DNA of 64,000 nucleotides from Lentimicrobiaceae bacterium (GTDB lineage Bacteria; Bacteroidota; Bacteroidia; Bacteroidales; F082): NCBI GenBank assembly GCA_018661505.1, contig JABJIE010000063.1, positions 1 to 64,000 of the forward strand, read 5' to 3'. Shown piece by piece: positions 55,136 to 64,000 of this stretch (position 1 is its first letter; each line of letters starts with the position of its first letter). The notes under the pieces were generated by a model. It saw only the letters and a program-made list of their open reading frames with translations, ran no database searches and was not told where the DNA came from. The position numbers and the translations under genes were made by a program.

Positions 55136-56944
55136 TTACATGTGATGAAGTGTGGGTTGCCTGCCAACAGCAGAGCAAGAATCTTTTACTGAATCTTCCA
55201 AACAAAACCCTGTATCAAACTCAATACCAGGCTGAATAAGCCTATCATATAGATGACGAAAATTATTTATACTGGTAGTTATAGGATTAGCAGCTGTTTG
55301 ACCTAAACCACATCTACTTACTTTAAGTAATTCACTCCAATTAATTAAATCATCAATATCACTTTGAACACCTTTACCATCAAGTATCTTTGTGAATCGC
55401 TTCTTGAGAACAGCAGGCATGTTTCGGCATGTTGAACATGAACCACATGATTCTTCAATGAAGAATTCCATGAAGTTCATAACAACATCTGATAATAGAT
55501 TCCTTTGCTCACCAAAAATAATTATTGACCCACCCGTTGGCAAATCTGTATAACTTAGGTTTCTTCCAAAATCCTTAGAACCTATTAGAGCTCCGGAAGG
55601 TCCACCTACCTGAACTGCTTGAATGTTGAATGCTCCACACATATCCAATACGTCTTTGATAGATGTTCCCCATTCAACCTCATATATACCAGGATAATTA
55701 CAATCTCCTGAGATACTCAATATCTTGGTCCCAGTAGATGCCTTATCTCCCAAACCCACAAACCAATCTGCACCTTTTGTCAAAATCTTTGGTATTGAAG
55801 CTAGTGTTTCAACATTATTTACAATGGTGGGATAATTAAGATAGCCTTTTTCAACGGGAAACGGTGGCTTATCACGAGGTTCTCCGCGCTTACCTTCAAG
55901 TGACTCTATAAGGGCACTTTCCTCTCCACATATATATGCTCCAGCACCAAGTTGAATCCTTATATCAAAATTGAAAGCTTCAATACCATCAATGTTGTTT
56001 CCCAATAAGTGCTTATCTCTCATTTTATCCAGTATACCATTCAAATAATTAAGAAGGTATTTATATTCATATCTAAGGTAAAGTAAGCCAATATCAGCAC
56101 CAACAGAATAGGCCGCTATAACCATCCCTTCAAATACCATTTCCGGAAATTCTGTCAATATAACTCTATCCTTAAATGTACCTGGTTCACCCTCATCAGC
56201 ATTACAAATTATAACTTTGTGCTCTCCCTCTGCCTTACGTCCAAACTTCCATTTGATTCCTGTTGGAAATCCTGCTCCACCCCTACCTCTTATGTTTGAA
56301 TCCTCGACAATCTGTATTACTTCTTGTGGTGATTTTTCACTAAGTAAATTATTGGTTGTATCAAAAAATTTATAATCATGTGTGAGTAAAGCACCTCTGC
56401 GACGAATATTATTACAAACCATAGAGTGAATTTCTGGCAAGGAATTTCTACCACCTCCGTCACCCTCATATATAAGGTCTTCTATTTTTATACCGTTACC
56501 TAAACTTTTAACTATCTCATGTACACGATAGGGAGTTAATCGGGTGAAAATTTTTCCATTTATTATTGCAGCCGGCTCCTGATCATTCATGCCAATACAA
56601 GACGTCGGAAATAACCCAAATAATCCATCAGCACTGACTGATCCTTCAGTAACATTACATTCCTTCTCAAATGCATCAAGAACGGCACCTCTGCCATGCA
56701 TCTCGGACGTAACGCTGTTATTTAGGTATATATTTACCTTTCCCATGGGTTCATTTGAATAGAAATGATAGAAAGATATAACCTCTTTAATTTCAGAAAT
56801 TGAAATCTTTAACTCCTGATTTAATATTAGTATGGATTCATCATCAACGTAACCTATAACATTTTGAATATCATGCAACATATCCAGGAGACGAGTTTTG
56901 TCCTTATTATAATTACCTATGATTTCCAGAATTTTTTCTTTCAT
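55136..56944 (-). CDS. hoxF: Hydrogenase diaphorase subunit HoxF: NuoE-like domain fused to NuoF-like domain
   Basis: GRGGAGFPTGIKWKFGRK, CNADEGEPGTFKDRVILTEFPEMVFEGM, GAGAYICGEESALIESLEGKRGEPRDKPPFP, ESCGSCSTCRNMP; N-terminal ~150 aa NuoE-like. Confidence 0.93.
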   Translation of the reverse strand: MKEKILEIIGNYNKDKTRLLDMLHDIQNVIGYVDDESILILNQELKISISEIKEVISFYHFYSNEPMGKVNIYLNNSVTSEMHGRGAVLDAFEKECNVTEGSVSADGLFGLFPTSCIGMNDQEPAAIINGKIFTRLTPYRVHEIVKSLGNGIKIEDLIYEGDGGGRNSLPEIHSMVCNNIRRRGALLTHDYKFFDTTNNLLSEKSPQEVIQIVEDSNIRGRGGAGFPTGIKWKFGRKAEGEHKVIICNADEGEPGTFKDRVILTEFPEMVFEGMVIAAYSVGADIGLLYLRYEYKYLLNYLNGILDKMRDKHLLGNNIDGIEAFNFDIRIQLGAGAYICGEESALIESLEGKRGEPRDKPPFPVEKGYLNYPTIVNNVETLASIPKILTKGADWFVGLGDKASTGTKILSISGDCNYPGIYEVEWGTSIKDVLDMCGAFNIQAVQVGGPSGALIGSKDFGRNLSYTDLPTGGSIIIFGEQRNLLSDVVMNFMEFFIEESCGSCSTCRNMPAVLKKRFTKILDGKGVQSDIDDLINWSELLKVSRCGLGQTAANPITTSINNFRHLYDRLIQPGIEFDTGFCLEDSVKDSCSAVGRQPTLHHM

Positions 56945-57001
56945 ATTTAGAATTTTATTGACCGAAGAACTAATAATTTTTTATTGTTAAATATTTCACA
57001 A

Positions 57002-57009
57002 CAAATATA
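57002..57009 (-). promoter_or_regulatory. Candidate -7 element TATATTTG for hoxFUYH operon
   Basis: Plus strand CAAATATA in the divergent hoxF-hypF intergenic region. Confidence 0.45.
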
Positions 57010-57062
57010 CCTAATTAAGAGTTTATCTTATGAAAAATTGGAAATTAATAATGAATTTAAAT

Positions 57063-57070
57063 TAGATTTG
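57063..57070 (+). promoter_or_regulatory. Candidate promoter TTG (57038-57040) - N22 - TAGATTTG for hypFCDE operon
   Basis: Perfect TAnnTTTG 21 bp before hypF ATG with an upstream TTG. Confidence 0.5.
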
Positions 57071-57091
57071 TAGTGTAAAACCATCGTATTA

Positions 57092-59356
57092 ATGAAGATA
57101 GCTAAACAGTTACTAATCAAAGGGTTAGTACAGGGCGTGGGTTTTAGACCATCCATATACAGAATTGCCATAAAGCATTCAGTATTTGGAACTGTTGAAA
57201 ATAACAACAGTGGTGTAATTATTTGTGTTGAAGGGAATAATAAATCTATTTCTGAATTTATAAAAGACATATCCATTTCTACTCCCCAGGCATCTAAAAT
57301 ATCCTCCATTGAAGTTACGGATTTGCCAACAAATGGATATGAAGATTTTTCAATCGTAAAAAGCACATCAAAATCCAAGGATGTAACAGAGGTGAGTCCT
57401 GATATCGGAACATGTATCGAATGTTTGAATGATATTAAGTATCAAACCCACCGTTTGAACTATGCATTTACTAATTGTACAAATTGTGGACCTAGATTCA
57501 GCATCATAAAAGATCTTCCCTACGATAGACCCAAAACAACAATGGATGAATTTCCAATGTGTAAAGTTTGTGCAAAGGAGTATAATGACATTATGGATAG
57601 GAGGTTTCATGCACAGCCTGTTGCATGCAATAACTGCGGTCCTAATTACAGCTTAGAAATAGGTGGTGATATTATTAAACCAATTGAACATATATTAATA
57701 GGGACATCTGATTTATTGGAAAATGGTAAAATAATTGCCCTAAAAGGTATGGGAGGTTTTCACATTGCTTGTGATGGTTTCAATGAAGATGCTATACAAA
57801 GGGTAAGAGAGGTTAAATCTAGAGATGGTAAACCATTTGCATTGATGTTTAAGGATATAAATAGTGCTAGTAAATTCTTAAATATTAATTCCAAGGAAAA
57901 AGAATTGCTTACAAGTTGGAGAAAACCAATTGTATTACTAGAAATAAAGAAACCTATTTCTACTTCAATCGGAATAGGGTTAGACAGGGTTGGTGTAATG
58001 TTGCCATATATGCCTTTACATCATATGCTTTTTGAAAAGCTCAAAACACCAGCAATTGTATTAACCAGTGGTAATATTAGTGATGAACCAATAATAATTA
58101 ATAATGATTTAGCCAGAGAGAAGCTTAAACCAGTTACAGATGCATTAATTACCTATAATAGGGACATATATAATCGAACTGATGATTCAGTATGTAAAGT
58201 TATAAACCGCATACCAAGAGTTATACGAAGATCCCGGAGTTATGCGCCGTCGCCAGTAGAATTAAACTTGCATACAGAAGGAATTTTTGCTGCAGGAGCT
58301 GAGCTTGTGAATTGTTTTTCTATTGGAAAGGGAAAACAAGCTATTTTAAGTCAGCATATTGGTGACCTAAAAAATCTTGAAACATTAGAGTTTTATGAAG
58401 AATCCGTAGATAGGTATTTCAAATTGTTTCGTTTTACACCTCAGTTAGCAGCTGTGGACTTACATCCCGACTACCTCTCATCAAGGTTTGTGGATAAATT
58501 AGGTATTCAGTCCACAAGTGTTCAACACCATCATGCTCACATTGCATCATGCATGGCAGAAAATAATATTGATGAAAAGGTTATTGGTGTGAGTTTCGAT
58601 GGTACGGGCTTAGGAGATGACGGACATGTTTGGGGAGGTGAATTCTTTATTTGTGATTTGGCAGATTATGAAAGAATAAATCACTTTGAATATATCCCAC
58701 AACCTGGAGGAGATGCTGTATCAAAATATCCATGGAGAATGATGACTTCATACCTAATAAAATATTTCGGTGAAGATATTATCAAGACCAGGCCTAATTT
58801 ATTTGAAAACGTAGATAAAAAAGAGCTAGCTACCATTTTAAATATGATTAAGCAAAATATAAACTGTCCTCTAACTAGTAGCACGGGCAGACTTTTTGAT
58901 GCAGTAGCCGCATTAACAGGTATATGCAAAATATCAACATATCATGCAGAGGCACCAATGCAATTTGAATCCATTTCAAATAAGCATTTTGAAGCTATTT
59001 ATAGCTATGAAATTTCTGATAATATAAGTTTAAAACATACCTTTGTCGGCATTATTGATGATATGGAATCAGGTGTTAGTATTTCAAATATTGCTGGTAA
59101 ATTTCACAATACAATTGTAGCTATTATAGTGGATATTGCATCAGAAGCGAGAGATAAATCTGGTATAAATAAAGTCATACTCTCTGGTGGTTCATTTCAG
59201 AATTCTATTCTGCTTGAGAAATCGGAGATTCAGTTACTGGAAGCTGGCTTTGAATGCTATAGCCAATCTGATATTCCTTCAAATGATGGAGGAATTGCAT
59301 TGGGACAACTTGCAATAGCAGCAAAAAGAAGAGAATTAAAATTAATTTGTAATTAA
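57092..59356 (+). CDS. hypF: Carbamoyltransferase HypF
   Basis: Acylphosphatase KGLVQGVGFRPSIYRIA; zinc fingers CIECLNDIKYQ...CTNCGPRFSI, CKVCAKEY...CNNCGPNY; HHHAHIASCMAEN. Confidence 0.96.
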   Translation: MKIAKQLLIKGLVQGVGFRPSIYRIAIKHSVFGTVENNNSGVIICVEGNNKSISEFIKDISISTPQASKISSIEVTDLPTNGYEDFSIVKSTSKSKDVTEVSPDIGTCIECLNDIKYQTHRLNYAFTNCTNCGPRFSIIKDLPYDRPKTTMDEFPMCKVCAKEYNDIMDRRFHAQPVACNNCGPNYSLEIGGDIIKPIEHILIGTSDLLENGKIIALKGMGGFHIACDGFNEDAIQRVREVKSRDGKPFALMFKDINSASKFLNINSKEKELLTSWRKPIVLLEIKKPISTSIGIGLDRVGVMLPYMPLHHMLFEKLKTPAIVLTSGNISDEPIIINNDLAREKLKPVTDALITYNRDIYNRTDDSVCKVINRIPRVIRRSRSYAPSPVELNLHTEGIFAAGAELVNCFSIGKGKQAILSQHIGDLKNLETLEFYEESVDRYFKLFRFTPQLAAVDLHPDYLSSRFVDKLGIQSTSVQHHHAHIASCMAENNIDEKVIGVSFDGTGLGDDGHVWGGEFFICDLADYERINHFEYIPQPGGDAVSKYPWRMMTSYLIKYFGEDIIKTRPNLFENVDKKELATILNMIKQNINCPLTSSTGRLFDAVAALTGICKISTYHAEAPMQFESISNKHFEAIYSYEISDNISLKHTFVGIIDDMESGVSISNIAGKFHNTIVAIIVDIASEARDKSGINKVILSGGSFQNSILLEKSEIQLLEAGFECYSQSDIPSNDGGIALGQLAIAAKRRELKLICN

Positions 59357-59368
59357 AACATTTTAACT

Positions 59369-59638
59369 ATGTGTTTAAGTATTCCTGCTCGAATAGAGAG
59401 CATTGAAGGTGGAATGGCTGTTTGTTCTGTTGGTCAATCAACTTATAACACAAGCCTTGATTTAATATCAGAGGAAGACTTGAAGGTTGGTGACTACCTA
59501 CTTATACATACTGGGTTTGCATTGCAAAAATTAGATACTGAAGAAGCAAATAGTATTTTGGCAACCTTTGAAGAGTTTAAGAAATTAAACGATAATTTAG
59601 ATAAGGAAGAGCTGAAACAAAATAAAAGAATAGTATAG
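59369..59638 (+). CDS. hypC: Hydrogenase assembly chaperone HypC
   Basis: MCLSIPARIESIEGGMAVCSVGQSTYNTSLDLI...VGDYLLIHTGFALQKLD. Confidence 0.95.
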   Translation: MCLSIPARIESIEGGMAVCSVGQSTYNTSLDLISEEDLKVGDYLLIHTGFALQKLDTEEANSILATFEEFKKLNDNLDKEELKQNKRIV

Positions 59639-59639
59639 A

Positions 59640-60719
59640 ATGAAGTATATTGACGAATATCGAAATAAGGATATTGTAAAATATTTTGCCAACCAAATAA
59701 AAACCATTTCCAATCAACCAATAAGATTAATGGAGGTATGTGGTGGTCATACAATGTCAATACAAAAGTTTGGATTACCACATCTATTACCAGAGAATGT
59801 TGAATTAATATCTGGTCCAGGTTGTCCTGTTTGTGTTACAGGTAGAGAATATGTTGACCGTGCAATAGCTTATAGCAGACTTGAAGATGTTATTATTACT
59901 ACTTATGGGGATCTAATAAAAGTGCCTGGGTCCTCCTCTTCATTGGAAAGAGAAAAAGCTGATGGCGCAGATATTAGAATTATTTACTCAATTTTAGATG
60001 CAATGTTAATTGCAAAGAAGAATAAGAGTAAAAGAGTTGTATTTCTTGGCATTGGATTTGAAACAACTGCTCCAGCTTCCGCAGCGGGAATAATAAAGGC
60101 ACAAACCGCAAGTTTAACCAACTTCTTTGTATTCAGTGCACATAAGGTTATGCCACCAGCAATGGAATCATTAATTGATGAAGGGGTTCAATTAGATGGC
60201 TATATAGGCCCCGGTCATGTTAGCACCATAACTGGTAAGGGTATTTATGAGAATATCCCAAAAAAATTTAATATGGGCGTTGTTATAAGTGGATTTGAGC
60301 CAGTTGACCTGATGCAATCCATTCATATGCTAGTTAAGCAGAAGGAGAACAATGAAGCTAAGGTAGAAATACAATATTCTAGAGTTGTAAAGCCAGATGG
60401 CAATAAGGTTGCCCAGGATATGCTTGACGAAGTATTTGAACCCAGAGATGACTGGTGGAGGGGCCTTGGTGTGCTAAAAGATAGCGGTTTAAAAATTAAG
60501 AGGAAGTATCATAAGTTTGATGCTGAAGAAATGATTAAAGTTGAAGTTGAAGAACTTAAAGAACCCAAGGGCTGTATTTGCGGATTAATATTAAGGGGTG
60601 AAAAAAAACCAAAGGATTGTAAACTTTTTGGTAAGGCTTGTACACCAAGTGACCCAGTTGGAGCATGCATGGTTTCAAGCGAAGGGTCTTGCCATGCCTA
60701 CTACTTGTACAACAGATAA
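59640..60719 (+). CDS. hypD: Hydrogenase formation protein HypD
   Basis: MEVCGGHTMSIQKFGL, GPGCPVCVTGREYVD, GFETTAPASA, GCICGLILRGEKKPKDCKLFGKACTPSDPVGACMVSSEGSCHAYY. Confidence 0.96.
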   Translation: MKYIDEYRNKDIVKYFANQIKTISNQPIRLMEVCGGHTMSIQKFGLPHLLPENVELISGPGCPVCVTGREYVDRAIAYSRLEDVIITTYGDLIKVPGSSSSLEREKADGADIRIIYSILDAMLIAKKNKSKRVVFLGIGFETTAPASAAGIIKAQTASLTNFFVFSAHKVMPPAMESLIDEGVQLDGYIGPGHVSTITGKGIYENIPKKFNMGVVISGFEPVDLMQSIHMLVKQKENNEAKVEIQYSRVVKPDGNKVAQDMLDEVFEPRDDWWRGLGVLKDSGLKIKRKYHKFDAEEMIKVEVEELKEPKGCICGLILRGEKKPKDCKLFGKACTPSDPVGACMVSSEGSCHAYYLYNR

Positions 60720-60739
60720 TAAATTTATTTTTTGTGACA

Positions 60740-61762
60740 ATGACTAAAAATAATGATAAAATTATACTTGGCCACGGGAGTGGCGGTAAATTAAGCCATG
60801 ATTTGATAAATAACCTTTTTATCAAGCACTTCTCAAATTCAATATTATCTCAACAGTCGGACTCAGCTATTGTTGATATAAATAATTCAAGGATTGCATT
60901 CACAACAGATTCCTTTGTTGTAGATCCTATTTTCTTTCCTGGTGGAAATATTGGTAACATTGCTGTTGCTGGCACCATAAATGACCTTGCAGTATCTGGT
61001 GCTATTCCAAAATATCTAAGTTGCGGATTTATAATTGAGGAGGGAATGCCTTTTAAGCAACTTGAAGAAATAGTTATTTCAATGGCTCAGGATGCAAAAA
61101 AAGCAGGTGTGCCCATTGTAACAGGCGACACAAAGGTTGTTGACAAAGGAAAGTGTGATAAAGTATTCATAAATACTTCGGGTATTGGAGATCTTGAGGA
61201 AAGAAATGTTCATATAAGCTTGGGAGATAATATTCTACCTGGAGATAAAATTATTATTAATGGTAGTATAGGAGATCATGGAATGGCCATAATGGCTGCT
61301 CGTAATGAATTAAATATAAATACCCATATAGAGAGTGATTGTGCACCTCTTAACGATCTCATAGCAGATGCATTATCTGTTAGTGATAATATCAGATTTA
61401 TGAGGGATGCAACACGTGGTGGCTTAGGTACTGTTATATCAGAATTGGTTGCGGGATCAGATTATGGAATTGAAGTGAACCAAGATAAGCTCACTGTTCA
61501 TGATAATGTTCGTGGACTCTGTGAGATTCTAGGATTTGATCCTCTATATGTAGCAAATGAGGGAAAAGTTGTTATGGTTGTTGCTTCCGAAGATGCTGAC
61601 AATGTTATTGAAAGCATGAAGAAAAGCCCTTATGGTGAAGAGGCGTCAATTATAGGGGAAGTTAGTTATGATCACCCAGGAATGGCCTGGTTAAACACAA
61701 GTGTAGGAGGAAAGAGAGTCATTGAAATGTTAAGTGGTCAGCAATTACCTCGAATTTGCTAG
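60740..61762 (+). CDS. hypE: Hydrogenase expression/formation protein HypE
   Basis: LGHGSGGKLSHDLI, TTDSFVVDPIFFPGGNIGNIAVAGTINDLAVSGA, C-terminal PRIC. Start corrected from 60665 to the ATG at 60740, downstream of the hypD stop. Confidence 0.95.
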   Translation: MTKNNDKIILGHGSGGKLSHDLINNLFIKHFSNSILSQQSDSAIVDINNSRIAFTTDSFVVDPIFFPGGNIGNIAVAGTINDLAVSGAIPKYLSCGFIIEEGMPFKQLEEIVISMAQDAKKAGVPIVTGDTKVVDKGKCDKVFINTSGIGDLEERNVHISLGDNILPGDKIIINGSIGDHGMAIMAARNELNINTHIESDCAPLNDLIADALSVSDNIRFMRDATRGGLGTVISELVAGSDYGIEVNQDKLTVHDNVRGLCEILGFDPLYVANEGKVVMVVASEDADNVIESMKKSPYGEEASIIGEVSYDHPGMAWLNTSVGGKRVIEMLSGQQLPRIC

Positions 61763-62160
61763 ACTCCGAACTCATTGTAAAATTTTGTTACCTCAGTGGT
61801 TAAATCGCTAAAAGCAACGTAATGATTTGAGCATCCATTACGCGAGCATATATTAACTCTACCTCCTGTCAAAAGCACAAATGACACCATGGGCGCATCA
61901 CAAAGTTTACATTCCTCGTTTACAAGTAATTCTCTATTACACGACGGACAATAAAAGTCTACCACAGTATTGTCTTTTATTTCGATGTTTGACCTATGAT
62001 CGAAACATTCGTATACTGAACATAAATGAATAATACCTCTATTTGCTGGAGTAGTTATATTGAGCTTAATGGATGGAAAATCATGTAATACATTTTCTGT
62101 ATCCATTAAAGATGTCAGACAATGGGGACATTGTACATTTAATGAGATTTGCTTCTTCAT
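61759..62160 (-). CDS. Small multi-CxxC zinc-ribbon-like protein of unknown function within the hyp cluster
   Basis: 133 aa with CPHC, CSVYEC, CPSC, CKLC and CSRNGC pairs; convergent with hypE (stops overlap at CTAG) and divergent from hypB. Confidence 0.7.
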   Translation of the reverse strand: MKKQISLNVQCPHCLTSLMDTENVLHDFPSIKLNITTPANRGIIHLCSVYECFDHRSNIEIKDNTVVDFYCPSCNRELLVNEECKLCDAPMVSFVLLTGGRVNICSRNGCSNHYVAFSDLTTEVTKFYNEFGV

Positions 62161-62366
62161 AGCTTGGCTTTTTATGGTTTATAATTCTTTGCTAAGATAA
62201 TTAAAAATGATGCTTTTATTTTGATGAAACCTAATATATAATCAATTCAAATAGATAATAAATAATGCCCGCAACCACTACAAAGCTTATGTTTTACATA
62301 CATAGTACAATAGAATATAGTGCATATACCGAAAAAATAATTGGTTTGTATTATGGTTATGTTTAT

Positions 62367-62374
62367 TAATTTTG
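62367..62374 (+). promoter_or_regulatory. Candidate promoter TTTG (62345-62348) - N18 - TAATTTTG upstream of hypB
   Basis: Both elements present at plausible spacing, 31 bp before the hypB ATG. Confidence 0.55.
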
Positions 62375-62404
62375 TAACCATAAAACACTTAAAGAATAAA
62401 GAAT

Positions 62405-63178
62405 ATGTGCGGAACATGTGGATGTGGAGAAGATAATCATATTACATACTCAATACCTGGGCAAAATAGTCATCATCATGGTAATGGATCTCATAATCAT
62501 GATCACACCAATGATATTGGTAAAGGAAATGCTAAGGAAATACAGCTAGAGATTGATATATTGGCTGAAAATAACATGAAGGCCGAAAGAAACAGAGGAT
62601 ATTTTGAAGCACTTAACATCTTTGCTTTGAATTTAGTTAGCTCCCCAGGTTCTGGGAAAACAAGCCTATTGGAGAAAACCATAAAAGAGCTTCGTGACAA
62701 TATGGACTTATTTATCATAGAGGGTGACCAACAAACTTCCAACGATGCAGACCGAATTTCAGCTGCAGGAGCACCAGTTGTTCAGGTTAATACCGGTAAT
62801 GGTTGTCATCTTGATGCAGAAATGGTAAATGTTGCTGCAAAACAATTGAAGCCGAAGGATAATTCAGTCCTTTTTATTGAAAATGTAGGAAACCTTGTTT
62901 GTCCATCAATGTTTGATCTCGGAGAGACTTCAAGAATCGTTATAATCAGTACCACAGAAGGTGAAGATAAACCATTGAAATATCCCACAATGTTTCAAAC
63001 TGCACAATTATGTATAATCAACAAAACCGATTTACTACCATATGTTGACTTTGATATTGATAAAGCAAAAGAATATGCATCCAGAGTTAACAACAATCTA
63101 GAATTTATCTCACTATCTGTTAAAACAGGGGATGGAATGGATAGTTGGTACAAATGGCTAAAGGAAAAATGCAAATAA
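62405..63178 (+). CDS. hypB: Hydrogenase nickel incorporation GTPase HypB with His-rich N-terminus
   Basis: MCGTCGCGE N-terminal metal site, HHHGNGSHNHDH stretch, NLVSSPGSGKTSLLEKTI Walker A, EGDQQTSNDADRI, NKTDLLPYVDFD. Confidence 0.96.
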   Translation: MCGTCGCGEDNHITYSIPGQNSHHHGNGSHNHDHTNDIGKGNAKEIQLEIDILAENNMKAERNRGYFEALNIFALNLVSSPGSGKTSLLEKTIKELRDNMDLFIIEGDQQTSNDADRISAAGAPVVQVNTGNGCHLDAEMVNVAAKQLKPKDNSVLFIENVGNLVCPSMFDLGETSRIVIISTTEGEDKPLKYPTMFQTAQLCIINKTDLLPYVDFDIDKAKEYASRVNNNLEFISLSVKTGDGMDSWYKWLKEKCK

Positions 63179-63237
63179 GGTAACCTACCATAGCCATTAA
63201 ACGTATATTGCGTAGTTTTTAAGTAAAATCACATTAA

Positions 63238-64000
63238 TTGAATCCATTATTTATTGACATCCGGTTTTTAGATCTCATCGACATTTTTTTTGTCGCTGTA
63301 CTACTTTATGCTTTATTTCGTGTGTTAAGAGGTACTGTTGCCATAAATATACTTTTTGGTATTGTTTCCCTCTTCCTAATATGGAAGCTGGTTGATGCCT
63401 TACAAATGGAACTATTATCCCAAATATTAGGTGCATTCATTAGTGTTGGTCTTGTTGCACTCATTATAATATTTCAGCCCGAAATACGTCAATTTCTATT
63501 GGCCCTCGGAACAACATCATTCTTTACTAAGTTAGGTGAAAAACTAAAATTCTTAAGTTTAACCTTAAGGGAAAAATACGAACACGATATTGATCCAATT
63601 ATAGTTGCATGTCAGCATATGTCGGAATCTAAAACAGGAGCTTTAATTGTTATAACCAGACAGAATGAATTAAGTCAATACGTTGATACAGGCAGCCCAA
63701 TAGATTCGACAATATCATCTCATGTAATTGAAAATATATTCTTCAAGAATAGTCCATTGCACGATGGTGCAATGATTATAACCAAAAACAGAATAAAAGC
63801 TGCGGGATGCATTATGCCAGTAACTAAAAAACAAATATCTGCCAAATCAGGTCTAAGACATCGTGCTGCAATTGGAATCAGTGAAGTATCTGACTGCATC
63901 GCAATCATTGTTTCAGAGGAAACAGGTAAAATTTCATACAGTATAAAAGGAGAAATGAAGTTTAGAGTTAGTCCACAAAGACTTCAATCTGTTCTCATAG
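63238..64000 (+). CDS. cdaA: Diadenylate cyclase CdaA/DisA-N-like (truncated by window end)
   Basis: Not in the ORF track; frame from TTG 63238 is open to the window end: NPLFIDIRFLDLIDIFFVAVLLYALFRVLRGT...IIIFQPEIRQFLLALG...NSPLHDGAMIITKNRIKAAGCIMPVTKKQ...SGLRHRAAIGISEVSDCIAIIVSEETGKIS; DGA and RHR motifs present. Confidence 0.93.
   Translation, partial: MNPLFIDIRFLDLIDIFFVAVLLYALFRVLRGTVAINILFGIVSLFLIWKLVDALQMELLSQILGAFISVGLVALIIIFQPEIRQFLLALGTTSFFTKLGEKLKFLSLTLREKYEHDIDPIIVACQHMSESKTGALIVITRQNELSQYVDTGSPIDSTISSHVIENIFFKNSPLHDGAMIITKNRIKAAGCIMPVTKKQISAKSGLRHRAAIGISEVSDCIAIIVSEETGKISYSIKGEMKFRVSPQRLQSVLI

Overview
The window looks like a contiguous, AT-rich Bacteroidetes chromosomal segment. 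The evidence is TAnnTTTG-type promoters, T9SS-type C-termini, a fused branched-chain E1, a rny/zapA neighbourhood and a rel-fur-purA block. Most of it is housekeeping: gyrB, a DEAD-box helicase, dapD, ruvX, def, rny, zapA, purA, ppk1-sixA, glyA, guaB, a SurA/PpiC trio, moxR and truA. No tRNA, rRNA, CRISPR array, prophage or transposase was seen. The main accessory unit is about 50.1-63.2 kb: a soluble NAD-linked [NiFe] hydrogenase (hoxFUYH plus maturation protease) divergent from hypF-C-D-E and hypB, with a nearby nickel-permease-like gene. It has no recognisable hypA, and a small multi-CxxC zinc-ribbon protein sits next to hypB. Other points worth a second look are: (i) a PNGase F-like T9SS cargo whose N-terminal PNGase domain appears split by a ~500-aa insertion carrying a LamG-like domain; (ii) a RelA/SpoT homologue with an intact HD hydrolase but substituted synthetase catalytic residues; (iii) a likely 6S RNA between zapA and rny; (iv) many perfect TAnnTTTG promoter elements, two of which correct start codons in the ORF track; (v) a hydrogenase HoxF whose NuoE-like domain has lost most of its [2Fe-2S] ligands. 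All family calls come from reading the translations by eye; no searches were run.
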